A stretch of 64,000 bases of DNA from Chitinophaga oryziterrae (GTDB lineage Bacteria > Bacteroidota > Bacteroidia > Chitinophagales > Chitinophagaceae), in assembly GCF_009758125.1 (NCBI RefSeq), contig NZ_WRXO01000009.1, positions 1-64,000 of the forward strand. The letters run 5' to 3'. Both the position numbers and the translations under genes were made by a program. Shown here piece after piece: positions 1-11,100 of the stretch. Under the pieces are notes generated by a model, which was not told where the DNA came from, ran no database searches, and worked only from the letters and a program-made list of their open reading frames with translations. Every line of letters starts with the position of its first letter. The stretch's first letter is position 1.

Positions 1-3000
1 TTCCTCCCGGTATACGCAGATGATCTACTGGCAGATCCAGCGGCTGCACTCCTTCCAGCTGTTGCTGCCAGTAAGACAACTTCTTTTCCAATACTTCCCC
101 GGACAAGCATTCCCTCTGCCATACCGCATAATCTGCATACTGCACAGCCAACCCCGGAAGTATAGCGTCAGTTCCTGAACCGTTATATAAAACAGACAAT
201 TCATTCAGCAGCAACCTTACAGACCAGCCATCAAAAGCAATGTGATGGACAAAACCGAACAACAGGTATTCTTCTTCAGTCAATTTTACCAGCACTGATC
301 TTATCATCACATCCTCTGAAAGGTCCAGTGCCTGCCCTTGTACAAACTGAACATAATCACTGATTGCCGCATAGCCTTCAGCTATTACCTCTGCCTGTGT
401 TTTTTGCTCCAGTTGCCATTTGCACCCATCGGTCAGTAGCTGGTAACCAACTCCATCTTCCTCAAGGATCACGGTACGTAATACTTCATGACGACGGATC
501 AGTTCTCGGAAAGCATTCTCCAGCGCTGTAACGTCCAATATGCCTTTTATTCGCAGGGACCATGGTACATGATATTGAATACTTCCACTTAATTTATCAA
601 TGAACCATAAACGTTCCTGGCCAAAAGACAATGGAATATGATCAATGTAACTATGCTTTGTTATAGCAGGCAGTAAAACATTCTCTTCAGTACTATTTAG
701 CCAGGAGGCCTGTGATGCAATTGTCGGATAACTGAAAACTGACCTGACTGAAATCTCTTTACCCAGACGTTTACGTACTAATGCCACAAACATCATTGCC
801 ATTAGCGAGTGTCCGCCCAGTTCAAAGAAGTTATCGTGGATACCGATTTGTTGTCTGGGCAGCAGTTGCTCCCATATCTGTGTCAATGCTTTTTCCAGAG
901 GAGTACGGGCGCTTTCATATACTGTAGTCAGCGGCATGTCAGCCACTAGCCCGGATAATTTCTTTTTATCGACTTTACCGTTAGCGGTTAGCGGGATATT
1001 ATCAAGTTCTATCAGCATTTCCGGCACCATATATCCCGGTAATCTTTCATGCATCCATGATAATATCGCCGCATGATCGCATTGCATTTCCGGTACTATA
1101 TATCCAATGATACGACCATTCAATTTCTTCTCCTCATATAATATAACTGCAGCCTGTTTCACTCCGGGAGCCTGATGCAGTACATGTGTGACCTCATCCA
1201 ATTCAACACGGAAACCTCTTATTTTGACCTGGTCGTCTGTACGCCCCAGGTATTCAAGTGTACCATCTGGAAGCCATCTTACGATATCTCCTGTGCGATA
1301 CAAATGGCTGCTCTTTTTACTATCAAAAGGATTAGTTATAAATTTCTTAGTAGTAAGTTCAGGCAGATTGAGATATCCTCTGGCCACGCCCATGCCTCCA
1401 ATAAAGAGTTCAGCAGGCACACCTACAGGAACAAGTTGCAGGCGATCGTCTAATACATAGAATTTTGTATTGTTTACAGGTCTGCCTATGGGGATTCCTT
1501 TTTCTATTTTTAATACTTCGTCCTTTATATTAAACACGTAGGTGCTACTTCCCACAGTTGTTTCAGTAGGCCCGTATTCGTTAATAATTTCTACAGATGT
1601 TGCATCGTCAAGCAAATGCTGCAGATGATGTGGATATAGTGCTTCTCCGCCTATCACCAGTCTGTGTGTCAGCAAATCACCATTTCCGATGATAATATTT
1701 TCCAACAAGGGAAGATGTGCTGGCGTCAGCTTGATAAAATCATAGGGAGCATATTTCTCAAACACGGTTGAGCTGAAAGCATCTATTCCCTTTCCAGGGG
1801 CAATAACAATTGTCTTTCCAGCTGCAAGGGGTACAAAAAGAGCTGTCAAAGAAGCATCAAAAGTTGGAGACAAATGCATGAAACTGCCTGCGTTATTTGT
1901 TGTGTTTCCGCAGTAGTGCTCAACTCCATACAACACATAATTCAGCAAACTTCCATGCTCAATCATGACTCCTTTAGGCCGACCCGTACTTCCGGATGTA
2001 TAAATAATATACGCCAGTTGACCTGCATCGATTTTTGTATACCGGAACATTTTATCAAAGGCATTTATCTTATCCCAATCATTATCCATCAAAATAAGCT
2101 CCTGCTCAAAAAACAATGCCTCAGCGACTTCTTTTGTTGTGAGTATAATGGACGCTTTTATATCTTCTAATATATAAGCGACTCTTTCCTGAGGATATGA
2201 GGGATCTACGGGGACATATGCGGCTCCCGCTTTCAATATACCGATCACAGATATGATGAACATCCATGAAGATTCCATACATACAGGAACCAGATCTCCT
2301 CTTTCTATTCCTTTAGATTTCAAATATGCCGCCAGCTGATTACTGTATTCATCCAGCTCCCTGTAAGTAAGCTGTGTATCATCAAACACTACTGCAATAT
2401 TATCGGGTACGGCGACTGCCTGTTCGTTCCACAAATCAATGATCGTCGCGTTTTTCCGATGCTGCCTGTCTGTGTTATTAAATGTAATTAGCAGTTGTTG
2501 TTCTTCTGATTCAGAGAGCATACGCAACTGTTCAATACTGCAATCAGGATCTGCAACAACGGACTCCAGCAATTGCGTATAGTGCCAGAGCATTTTGCTC
2601 ATTGTTTCCGGCTCGTAAAGATCTTTCAGATAGGTCAGGGATAAATAAAGTCCGTCGGGACGATCATTCACACTGAGTGTGAGATCAAACTGAGATGTAA
2701 TATGCGGAAGGGCCTCTGCGCGGACAGTAAGTCCTTCGAGGTCCGGAACTACCAACCCTTGCGACGGCTGCAATACAAACATTACCCTGAACAATGGGTT
2801 ATGGCTACCTTCCCTGTCTATACCCAACTGTTCAACCACTTTTTCAAAAGGCACATCCTGATGTTGATATGCATCCAGTGTTGTTTGCCTGACTTCCTGC
2901 AGGAAACTGCGGAATCCCTTATAGCCATTCACCCGTGTGCGCAGGGCCAGCGTATTCAGAAAGAATCCGATCAGTCCGGAGAGTTCATCCTGTTGACGCC

Positions 3001-4060
3001 CCGTAACAGGACTCCCTACACAAATATCTTCCTGTCTGCTGTAGCGATATAGTAATATTTTAAATACTGCTAAAAGGGTCATGAACATAGTCACTCCTTC
3101 CCTGCGGGATAGTGCCTGTAAGCTATCTTTCAGATGACTGCTTATCAGAAGATCAGTATGAGCACCGTCAATGCTGTTATCCGCAGTACGAGGATGATCT
3201 ACCGGTAATGTTAACGGCTCTATGTCTGACAACTGCTGCTTCCAGTATGCCAATGGCGAAGACAGGATCTCATCTGTAAAATGGTTGCGCTGCCAGTTCG
3301 CGTAATCCGCATACTGCAGCGGTAATGAAACCCGGGTTGGCTTTTCATTAAGGGTATACGTCTTATATAATGCAGACAGTTCTTTTAAAAGAATACCAGT
3401 TGACCAGCCATCAAATGCGATATGATGTACAAAACCACATAACAGATGTTCTTTCTCCGACAGCCTTATCAGGACAGCTTTCAGCTTTATATCAGAGGAC
3501 AGGTCAAGTGGCCTTCGTAAATAGTCAGTTATATAAGCAGATACATTTTCAAATCCATCTGATATAATATCATCTGGCATCATATAGTCAAGCTCCCATG
3601 ACTCTCCATCTGTTATGATCTGATAACCGGTACCGTCTTCCTCTCTGATCACCGTCCTTAGCACTTCATGCCTTTGAATGATTTCCCGCAAAGCACGCTC
3701 CATAGATTGTAGATCGAGAGTACCTTCTATGCGGAATAACCATGGCATATGGTATTGCACACTTCCCTGCAGATGGTCGATAAACCACATACGCTCCTGA
3801 CCGAAGGATAGTGGTATTTTGCCGGGAAGCGTGCTGTCACGGCGGTTGATCTTTTGATATACCTTTTTTGTCAGTGAGGGCTGCAATAACAACTTGCCTT
3901 TCAGCAAGTCCTTATATTCCTGTATCAGGTTCAAAAGATGCCCATCAACTGATTGATTCTTTGGGACCCTTATTCTCAGCTTGTCTTCTTCTATTATCAG
4001 AAGTATGCCTGCTTCTTCAGCTTTACTGAGGATTAATGAAGTGATCTGTTCGTCTGACAT
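1..4060 (-). CDS. Nonribosomal peptide synthetase, docking-C-A-T-C..., partial
   Basis: 5' part (about 1353 residues) of an NRPS that continues past the left edge. Start is the ATG at 4060, 54 nt after the beta-hydroxylase gene. Residues 1-65 resemble a TubC-type N-terminal docking domain (ILLIIEEDKLRIRVPK), which suggests it accepts a chain from another subunit. Then a C domain (SFGQERMWF; HHIAFDGWS near residue 212), an A domain (YTSGSTGRPKG near 687; EYGPTETT), a carrier domain (FFELGGHSL, Ser about 1085) and a second C domain (HHIAFDGWS near 1272). Aligning the A domain by eye to GrsA gives the pocket D-A-T-K-V-G-E-V-G, close to the Asn code DLTKxGEVG; this assignment is an inference. No epimerase is visible in the part present. 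The two C domains are unusually similar to each other. Later modules and the release domain lie outside the window. Confidence 0.95.
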   Translation of the reverse strand, partial: MSDEQITSLILSKAEEAGILLIIEEDKLRIRVPKNQSVDGHLLNLIQEYKDLLKGKLLLQPSLTKKVYQKINRRDSTLPGKIPLSFGQERMWFIDHLQGSVQYHMPWLFRIEGTLDLQSMERALREIIQRHEVLRTVIREEDGTGYQIITDGESWELDYMMPDDIISDGFENVSAYITDYLRRPLDLSSDIKLKAVLIRLSEKEHLLCGFVHHIAFDGWSTGILLKELSALYKTYTLNEKPTRVSLPLQYADYANWQRNHFTDEILSSPLAYWKQQLSDIEPLTLPVDHPRTADNSIDGAHTDLLISSHLKDSLQALSRREGVTMFMTLLAVFKILLYRYSRQEDICVGSPVTGRQQDELSGLIGFFLNTLALRTRVNGYKGFRSFLQEVRQTTLDAYQHQDVPFEKVVEQLGIDREGSHNPLFRVMFVLQPSQGLVVPDLEGLTVRAEALPHITSQFDLTLSVNDRPDGLYLSLTYLKDLYEPETMSKMLWHYTQLLESVVADPDCSIEQLRMLSESEEQQLLITFNNTDRQHRKNATIIDLWNEQAVAVPDNIAVVFDDTQLTYRELDEYSNQLAAYLKSKGIERGDLVPVCMESSWMFIISVIGILKAGAAYVPVDPSYPQERVAYILEDIKASIILTTKEVAEALFFEQELILMDNDWDKINAFDKMFRYTKIDAGQLAYIIYTSGSTGRPKGVMIEHGSLLNYVLYGVEHYCGNTTNNAGSFMHLSPTFDASLTALFVPLAAGKTIVIAPGKGIDAFSSTVFEKYAPYDFIKLTPAHLPLLENIIIGNGDLLTHRLVIGGEALYPHHLQHLLDDATSVEIINEYGPTETTVGSSTYVFNIKDEVLKIEKGIPIGRPVNNTKFYVLDDRLQLVPVGVPAELFIGGMGVARGYLNLPELTTKKFITNPFDSKKSSHLYRTGDIVRWLPDGTLEYLGRTDDQVKIRGFRVELDEVTHVLHQAPGVKQAAVILYEEKKLNGRIIGYIVPEMQCDHAAILSWMHERLPGYMVPEMLIELDNIPLTANGKVDKKKLSGLVADMPLTTVYESARTPLEKALTQIWEQLLPRQQIGIHDNFFELGGHSLMAMMFVALVRKRLGKEISVRSVFSYPTIASQASWLNSTEENVLLPAITKHSYIDHIPLSFGQERLWFIDKLSGSIQYHVPWSLRIKGILDVTALENAFRELIRRHEVLRTVILEEDGVGYQLLTDGCKWQLEQKTQAEVIAEGYAAISDYVQFVQGQALDLSEDVMIRSVLVKLTEEEYLLFGFVHHIAFDGWSVRLLLNELSVLYNGSGTDAILPGLAVQYADYAVWQRECLSGEVLEKKLSYWQQQLEGVQPLDLPVDHLRIPGG

Positions 4061-4114
4061 AAAAATTTCTTGGGATCAAAAAAAAACAGGGTTATACCGC
4101 CGTGGACACGAAAG

Positions 4115-5737
4115 TTATACGAGTTCTACAGGAGCAGCCTGGCGATCATATAACAACTCTTTCTCACCATATAATCTTTCTGCAATGATATTTCTCTCCT
4201 GACAGTAATTCACCAGATTATTCGATTGAATAATTGGATTTGATTCATCAGTATACTTGATGCTACTGATAAACTCAACCCATGGTTCCTGCCCCATTGC
4301 ATAGACATAGGCCTCTTTGGGATTGAATATATTTACAAGCGAAATACCTCTTGAACAATCTGAACCATTCAGGCGTCTGGTTGCATCCTGATCTCTGGTA
4401 ATTTTCTTCGTAAATAAAGGGCCATACAACCAGGTGAGTGGAGCACCATCACATTCCATTCCAAGGAAGAGAACGTCCACATCTCCAATTACCTTATGAA
4501 TATGTTTATATATTGCCGGTTCCATTATTCTCGAATCAGCCATAAACAATAGTTTAAAGTTGCTTATCTGTACGAGGTGACAACACTTTGTAAGAATATT
4601 CAGATCGCTGTGCTCACCAGTAAAGGGAATACCGGTAATAACCGTATCTACAAATTCGACTGTTTCCAGTTCAGAAATTTCCGTAACATTTTTAAAGCCG
4701 ATACTGTTAAACATCAGTTTCAGATTGGGGTCTTCCACTCTTCCACCTTCAGTACGCGGCACTATAATATTTTTTATTTTGTGGCGCAATGGCAATAATG
4801 TTTCAAATAATATGTGGTCCTGATGATTATGCGTTATGAGTACATAGTCAATCACATCCGGCAGGTCCGAGTCTGAGAAGTGGTCTACTTCAGAATCGTA
4901 GCCATAATAACTTATCAGGGGATCTACCAGAATGCTTACATCTTTAGTCTCGACAAGAATACAGGCATGCCCGAAATAGCGCATGCGAATCTTGTCGCCG
5001 GTATATTTATTATATGCAGGTAGTGGTGTGGTAGTGAAAAATGTTTTAAAGAGCGCTTCATCTTTTTCACTGACACCAAGTTTTTCCCTGATGTAAGAGA
5101 AGGTTTGCGGGCTCCTTTTCATCCTTGCCAGTTCGTCAATCCCTTCATGAGAGAATGGTATGTTCAGGTGCAATACTTCCGGTTCGTTCAGTCTTGGTGT
5201 ACTGAGACAGAACGGACGATGATCATTGTTGGTAATCCAGAAGGCCATGCTTTGTGCACTTTCGTCATAGAATTCGCCCTTGTATAATAATGATTCAAAG
5301 AAACGGAAGCCGGGATTGTTTGAGCGGTCATAGAACAGTTCAACATATCCCTGTAAGATGGGTGGCACTTTCTGATACAGATCTTCCAGACCAAATCCTT
5401 TTGCTTCGGTAGCCAGCATTTTGTCCAGTTCCTTCACTGCTTTTGAGAACAAAATCATGTTAGCACGACGGGTTTTGGTATCGTCATTCAATTTCTTCAC
5501 TTCCTCAAGTCTGCCACCACCGAAGTCCATGAATGGTCCTCCTCTCATTTTAGGATTGAGCACGGCTTCTGCATGGATGGAGGGAGCAAGGATATAGGAT
5601 TCCATAATGGAAAGATGTCTGCCTGTAATATTCAACGCAGCCGTAGCCGGTGAAATAAGATGGCTCCATGCGTACCATCTGTCAATAAGCGGTTCAAATA
5701 CCACATTGGGTTTTAGATACAATTTTTCTTCGCTCAT
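4115..5737 (-). CDS. CmlA-like diiron beta-hydroxylase for carrier-bound amino acids
   Basis: 540 residues, very close to CmlA (532), the chloramphenicol-pathway oxygenase that hydroxylates the beta carbon of an amino acid held on an NRPS carrier protein. The N-terminal half (about 1-240) is the family-specific dimerisation region; the C-terminal half is a metallo-beta-lactamase fold. The metal motif H303-N-H305-Q-D307-H308, Glu375 in PFTGEHSDL and Asp401 in MADSR match the spacing of the CmlA iron ligands H305/H307/D309/H310/E377/D403 with a constant offset of two. Glu375 is the ligand expected for diiron rather than dizinc members. The gene overlaps the thioesterase by 4 nt and precedes the second NRPS, so it probably acts on a residue loaded by that line, perhaps the Asn-like one. 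Family call is strong; substrate is inferred. Confidence 0.9.
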   Translation of the reverse strand: MSEEKLYLKPNVVFEPLIDRWYAWSHLISPATAALNITGRHLSIMESYILAPSIHAEAVLNPKMRGGPFMDFGGGRLEEVKKLNDDTKTRRANMILFSKAVKELDKMLATEAKGFGLEDLYQKVPPILQGYVELFYDRSNNPGFRFFESLLYKGEFYDESAQSMAFWITNNDHRPFCLSTPRLNEPEVLHLNIPFSHEGIDELARMKRSPQTFSYIREKLGVSEKDEALFKTFFTTTPLPAYNKYTGDKIRMRYFGHACILVETKDVSILVDPLISYYGYDSEVDHFSDSDLPDVIDYVLITHNHQDHILFETLLPLRHKIKNIIVPRTEGGRVEDPNLKLMFNSIGFKNVTEISELETVEFVDTVITGIPFTGEHSDLNILTKCCHLVQISNFKLLFMADSRIMEPAIYKHIHKVIGDVDVLFLGMECDGAPLTWLYGPLFTKKITRDQDATRRLNGSDCSRGISLVNIFNPKEAYVYAMGQEPWVEFISSIKYTDESNPIIQSNNLVNYCQERNIIAERLYGEKELLYDRQAAPVELV

Positions 5738-6456
5738 CTTTGAAAGATTTTAGAGTGAGTGGTTAATTTATCCGATATAATATCAATGATTGCTTCCGGA
5801 TGTTTGAAAATGAAGAAGTGCTTTCCGCTCATTTTCCGGAAGTCGATCTCCCGGATAGTAACATTTTGCCAGCGAAGTATATCTTCATCTTTCATGTCTT
5901 CTTCATCACCGGTGATTACCGTTACTGGCAAATCGAAGGGCAGGCTTTCCCTGTGTACATATGTTTCTGTTGCTGTAAAATCGGCTCTTAAAATCGGTTC
6001 AAAATATTCGATCATCTCTTCGTTCTTAAGAATTTCCTCCGGCATTCCATCCAGTGCAATGATCTCTTCGATAAACTCTTTTTTGCTTAAAAGATGCCTT
6101 TTCTTTCCCTGCCTTGAGATGGCTGAAGGACCGGTAGTTCCTGTAATAAACAACGTAATGGGAGCCATATGCCCTCGCTCTAACAGTTTCTGTGTAAGCA
6201 GGTAAGCACCAAGGCCCCCCATACTGTGACCATATATGGCATAAGGTTGCAGATCTACGATGTCTTTTATCTGCCGGTACATATCTTCTACAATAACTGA
6301 CATGCTGTACATCAATGGCTCCCGGATCCTCACTCCTCTGCCCGGAGACTCTACCGGAATCAATTTGATGAATGGCGGACATTTCAATTCATAATCCCGG
6401 TAGGAATATCTATTACCACCCGCGAACGGCAGGCAGATAAGATTTATGGATTTCAT
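5734..6456 (-). CDS. Type II thioesterase
   Basis: 240-residue alpha/beta hydrolase of the GrsT/SrfD type. It begins LICLPFAGG, has the nucleophile elbow GHSMGG with Ser78, an Asp in VITGDEED and a terminal His in SGKHFF, which together form the catalytic triad. Such enzymes remove misprimed or stalled acyl groups from NRPS carrier domains in the cytoplasm. It sits in the NRPS operon, 18 nt after the ABC exporter, and overlaps the beta-hydroxylase start by 4 nt (ATGA-type coupling). It is a separate protein, not the chain-releasing thioesterase, which would be at the end of the last NRPS outside the window. Confidence 0.93.
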   Translation of the reverse strand: MKSINLICLPFAGGNRYSYRDYELKCPPFIKLIPVESPGRGVRIREPLMYSMSVIVEDMYRQIKDIVDLQPYAIYGHSMGGLGAYLLTQKLLERGHMAPITLFITGTTGPSAISRQGKKRHLLSKKEFIEEIIALDGMPEEILKNEEMIEYFEPILRADFTATETYVHRESLPFDLPVTVITGDEEDMKDEDILRWQNVTIREIDFRKMSGKHFFIFKHPEAIIDIISDKLTTHSKIFQR

Positions 6457-6474
6457 ATAGATTGGGTTTGCAGG

Positions 6475-8103
6475 TTACAATACAAGTTCCGTGTCGCTGA
6501 CGATCTTGCCATAATTAAATCTGATAACTCTGTCCGCGACATGAAAGAAATCATCATCATGAGAAATAGCAATGATCGTTTTACCCATACGTTTCAACAT
6601 GGGCAACCATTCCAGGTAAAACAACCGTCTGTTTTCGGGATCCTGTTCTGCTGCCCACTCATCCAAAACAATAATTGGTTTATCTTCGGTCAGCGCCAGC
6701 ATTAATGCAAGTCGTTTCTGCTGACCTTTCGACAATTTTGTACTGAAGTTGCCAGTCTTTGCTTCTTTACTCAAAATCCCATTCAGATTAAAAATCTCAA
6801 TTCTTTCCTGCAATAACTCATTCTCATCTGACAGATCATGCTCATCATAATTCTCAGTAAACAGGTAATGGTCTGAATAAACAACGGCCATGCTGTTACT
6901 GAACAATGACATTTCTTCCCAGCTAAGTTCTTGCTCGTCCAGCCAAACCTTTCCGGTATCTACCCGGCAAAGGGCAGTGAGCACATTAATGAAAGTTGTT
7001 TTTCCACTCCCATTTCCCCCAACAACGAAAATGATCTCTCCTTTTGATATCCTAAAATCAGGCAGATGAAGCTCAAAGGACCTTTTTTCATCCGGACTGT
7101 ACATGTAACTCACATTTTCAAAACGCAGTGAGGTAAAATCTCTAAACGGAGGAGGGGCTATTATTGCAGGTAATGCATCCACCTTCAGTTCTCCATCCAA
7201 ACGGTTGATCCGTTCCAGCGCAATCCTGATACCTGTAAGCGAAGGAATATAAACGATCAACTGTGAAACAGGAGACATCATGAATAATATAGTAGTAATG
7301 AACACTGCCAGCTGAATCAGACTGATGTGAAATAATACAGGTAAAAGAAAAATGATTACTCCTAATACAAAGTACCAGCTATATACACCAATCAGTTCGT
7401 TAACAATGTATTTTCTGGATACCCCCATGCTCAGCTCCTTTGCCTTGTTCCTGTTTGTGAAAATGAACTTGTTAAATATGTTCAGATTACGCAGAGTAGA
7501 CACCCGAATCTGTTTAAACCCTACGAGCAGTTCTCTTAAGGAGTTATAATAGTTATCCTGCAGATCTCTCACCTTGTTCAGGTCTTTTTCAATAATATTA
7601 TTACGGTACAGATATACCAGTAATAAGCCAACCATCAGCAAAGTGATTGTAATTCCGGCCCAGAGAGATATCCAATACAGATATCCCAGCGAACAGATAA
7701 GTGTGACTGCAGCATTGAGAATTGCCACAAAAATCTCCGGAACGCGACCTAACACCCGGGCATCGCTTACCGCGGCATATAGTCTGCTACCTCCCATTTT
7801 TTCAAACGACTCATAGGAGGCATTGCGTACCTTTTCAATGATAGACAATTCAAGGCTATACATAATGTTATTGGTAAGCTCGGCCATATACTTCTGGAAG
7901 TACAAAGTAGTAAAAAATGACAGGACGATCAGCCCTGCAAAGGCAAGAACATTGTATTTACCAAAATAGGATGCTCCTCCACCCAAAGCGATGTTTATCT
8001 GCATCAGTATCCCGAGGTTCGTGAGGCTGCTTACCATACCCAGTATAACGAGGAAAACATAAAAGGTTCTGGATCTTGTCTGGAATAATTTTAAAAGATT
8101 CAT
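6475..8103 (-). CDS. Cyclic peptide ABC exporter, SyrD/PvdE type
   Basis: One-piece ABC exporter half-transporter, 542 residues from the ATG at 8103; a TTG two codons earlier is possible but less likely. About six hydrophobic segments occupy the first 300 residues, followed by an ATPase domain with Walker A GGNGSGKTT, signature LSKGQQKR and Walker B IIVLDEWAAEQDP. The DEWAAEQDP form of Walker B and D-loop is typical of exporters of cyclic lipopeptides and siderophore precursors (SyrD, PvdE). Placed between the NRPS and the thioesterase, it most likely moves the peptide to the periplasm. It would work as a homodimer in the inner membrane. Confidence 0.92.
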   Translation of the reverse strand: MNLLKLFQTRSRTFYVFLVILGMVSSLTNLGILMQINIALGGGASYFGKYNVLAFAGLIVLSFFTTLYFQKYMAELTNNIMYSLELSIIEKVRNASYESFEKMGGSRLYAAVSDARVLGRVPEIFVAILNAAVTLICSLGYLYWISLWAGITITLLMVGLLLVYLYRNNIIEKDLNKVRDLQDNYYNSLRELLVGFKQIRVSTLRNLNIFNKFIFTNRNKAKELSMGVSRKYIVNELIGVYSWYFVLGVIIFLLPVLFHISLIQLAVFITTILFMMSPVSQLIVYIPSLTGIRIALERINRLDGELKVDALPAIIAPPPFRDFTSLRFENVSYMYSPDEKRSFELHLPDFRISKGEIIFVVGGNGSGKTTFINVLTALCRVDTGKVWLDEQELSWEEMSLFSNSMAVVYSDHYLFTENYDEHDLSDENELLQERIEIFNLNGILSKEAKTGNFSTKLSKGQQKRLALMLALTEDKPIIVLDEWAAEQDPENRRLFYLEWLPMLKRMGKTIIAISHDDDFFHVADRVIRFNYGKIVSDTELVL

Positions 8104-8145
8104 CTTCAAATCTGTTTAATGAAAATTTCTGTTTCGCATTCCCTT

Positions 8146-11100
8146 CTATAACTCAACAAAATCGTATTGTTTCTGCTCCAGCTTCTCTATAAGTGCACTC
8201 ATTTCTTTCACTGTTGCGTGTGTAAACACATCCGAAATGGATATTTCAACCGACAGATCTTTATAGATCTTACTGACCAACTGATTTGCCATGAGAGAAT
8301 GGCCGCCTATGTCGAAGAAATTATCTGTGGTGCAGATCTCCTGTTTTTCAAACGCATGGCACCATATATCGATCAATATTTTTTCGATTCTTGTTTCCGG
8401 ACGTTTTACTATTCTGCCAACCGGAACGGCCTCCACTTCCGGCAGATTAAGCAAAAACTGTTTATCTGTTTTACCACTCGATGTAAGTGGTATTTCTTTT
8501 ACAGACAGATAGCTAACCGGTACCATATAATCAGGGAAATAACGACGCAGATAATTTCTCAGATCATTACTACCTGTTTTTTCTATTTCTTCCGAGACAA
8601 TAAATGCTACCAGTTTTTTATCGTCATCTGCCATGGACCGGGCCAGCACTACCGCGCTATTGACTCCAGGGAATTCCAGAATCCTGCTTTCTATTTCACC
8701 TGATTCCACCCTGAACCCTCTTATTTTCACCTGATCATCCATCCTGCCTATATATTCCAATCTTCCATCAGGCAGCCAGCGTACCAAATCACCTGTAGCA
8801 AAAATTTTTCCAGGGTGAACCGCCAATCCGGTTACAAACCGCTGGTCTGTCATTTCTTTCTGAGAAAGATAACCTCGTGCCACGCCTTTTCCTCCTATAA
8901 ATAACTGTCCGGTAACACCTGTCGTCACCGGCTGAAAATAGTCATCCAATACATATACAGTCGTATTTTCAAGCGGACCACCAATTGTGATTACCTCGTC
9001 TATATTCATCAGACGACAACCGGTTGAAAAAATGGTGGTTTCTGTAGGACCGTAAAGGTTCCACAGACTCCCTGTATTTTCCAGTAAATCCTTTAGCAGA
9101 TCTCTGTTTACAGGCTCCCCGCATGTAATAGCCGTTAATGTTTTATTCCCAGACCATCCACTTTGCACCAGTAGCCGCCATAATGAAGGGGTAGCCTGCA
9201 TATAGTCTGGATTTAGCGTTTTCATCAGCCCTTGCAATAGTCTAACATCCGTAATCTGTTCTGTTGTTGCCAGAATAAGTGTCCCTCCGCTTATCAGCGG
9301 AAGAAAGAATTCCGAAACGGAAATATCGAACGTATAAGCACTAACAGATAACATTGTGTCAGCCTCTTTGACGGACAACCGTTCCCTGAGTCCATACAGG
9401 ATATTTATGATAGAATGGTGATAAACTTCTACCCCTTTGGGCTTACCTGAAGATCCAGATGTAAATAATATATATGCGATAGCTGCTGCAGGTCGTATAG
9501 AAAAGTACGTTTGTTGCAGGCCTGCGGGGATGTATGAACAATTGAAAACATTAACGCGGATTTCCTGCTGTAACGCCAGGCAGATATCCAGATTCCGTTC
9601 ATCTGTGAGCAACAGGCTGCATGAGGACTGCTCCAATAATTGCGCTAGTCTCAGCATGGGTGTTGCAGGATTTACAGGAACATATGTAGCTCCGCACATC
9701 CAAACTGCGAGTATAGAAAAAATGATATTTTCGCTACGGTCCAATAGTAATACGACCCTGTCATCCGGCCGTACATGATATGTATCAGTCAGCATAAACG
9801 CAAGCAGACTTGCCTTCTCATTTAATTCTCTATATGTATAAGACTTCCCGTCACATATCAAAGCCGTTCTATCTCCGTGCAAAGCCAACTGCCTGCGGAT
9901 AATCGAGGGAATATCCGCATCAGGAAAAGGCTTAACAGTATCATTAAACTCAATCAATATTCTATTGAGTTCAGCTGTACTCATGTAAGGCAGTTGTGCT
10001 ATATGGAGATCAGGATTTTCACACATTGCCTTCAACAGATTATTGAGATGAGCTGCCATCTGCCTGATACGCTCCTTTGTGAAAAGATGGCTATCATATA
10101 CAATATTGACATTAACCTCTTCTTCAAGTTCTTCAAAATAAAATTCCAGATCATACTTACACGCTGCAATAGCCGGCTTTATCTTTCTATATGGAATATT
10201 TACCGGAGAAGAACTACTTAATACTTCTCCCGGTGCCAGGTTGATAAGCACATCAAATAAGGCAGACCTGCCCGAATCTCTTCTCACAGGCACATCTGCA
10301 ATTATAAACTCAAAAGGATAAGATTGATGGGTATATGCATCCAGACAAACTTCTTTCGAACGTCTTAATAAATCTGTCACACATTCGCCTGCCTTTCCCT
10401 GTATCCTTAACGGTAAAGTATTGATAAAGAATCCTGGCATATTCCTCAGATCAGGATGTTCTCTCCCTGCCACTGCCGCTCCAATGATGATATCATGCTG
10501 CCCTGAATAACGATTCAGCAATGCGTAAAGACCCGACAATAAAAACATGAAAAGGCTAACTTCCTGCCGACTACATAATGATTTTATATTTTTATATTTC
10601 TCCTTTTCTATTACTGCCGTAACAATTCCTGCTTCTTCCTTTTTCACCGCAGGTCTTGTATAATCAGTGTAAAGGTTCAAAATGGGTATTTCAGCACTCA
10701 ACGTACGCTTCCAATACGCTTTGTGAAGCTGTATTTCCGGTTTACCTGAAATATTATTTGCCCATTGAGCATAATCTTTGTATTGTAATACCGCTGACAC
10801 AGGTACCTGGATTCCTTGCTCTAATGCACGATAAGTTGTAAAGAATTCATTAATGAGGATTGTGCCGGACCAGTCATCTGTGATGATGTGATGCATAAAA
10901 ACAGAAAGAAGGCTCCTTTCTGCATCTGTCTTAATTAATATCACTCTCAGTAATGGCCCCTCCCTAAGATCGAACTTTATGCCTGCCTGTAGCGCAATAT
11001 AATCGTTCGCAATATTCAGGCGGTCTTCATCCCGACTGAGATCAGTGTATGAAAAATAAAAGCGATCATCATCCGCAGCATGAACAATCTGTACAGCACC

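Noticed and set aside
4115..5737. Reading the MBL-fold protein as a beta-lactamase or resistance enzyme
   Set aside because: The N-terminal domain, length and Glu375 follow the CmlA hydroxylase, not a zinc lactamase.
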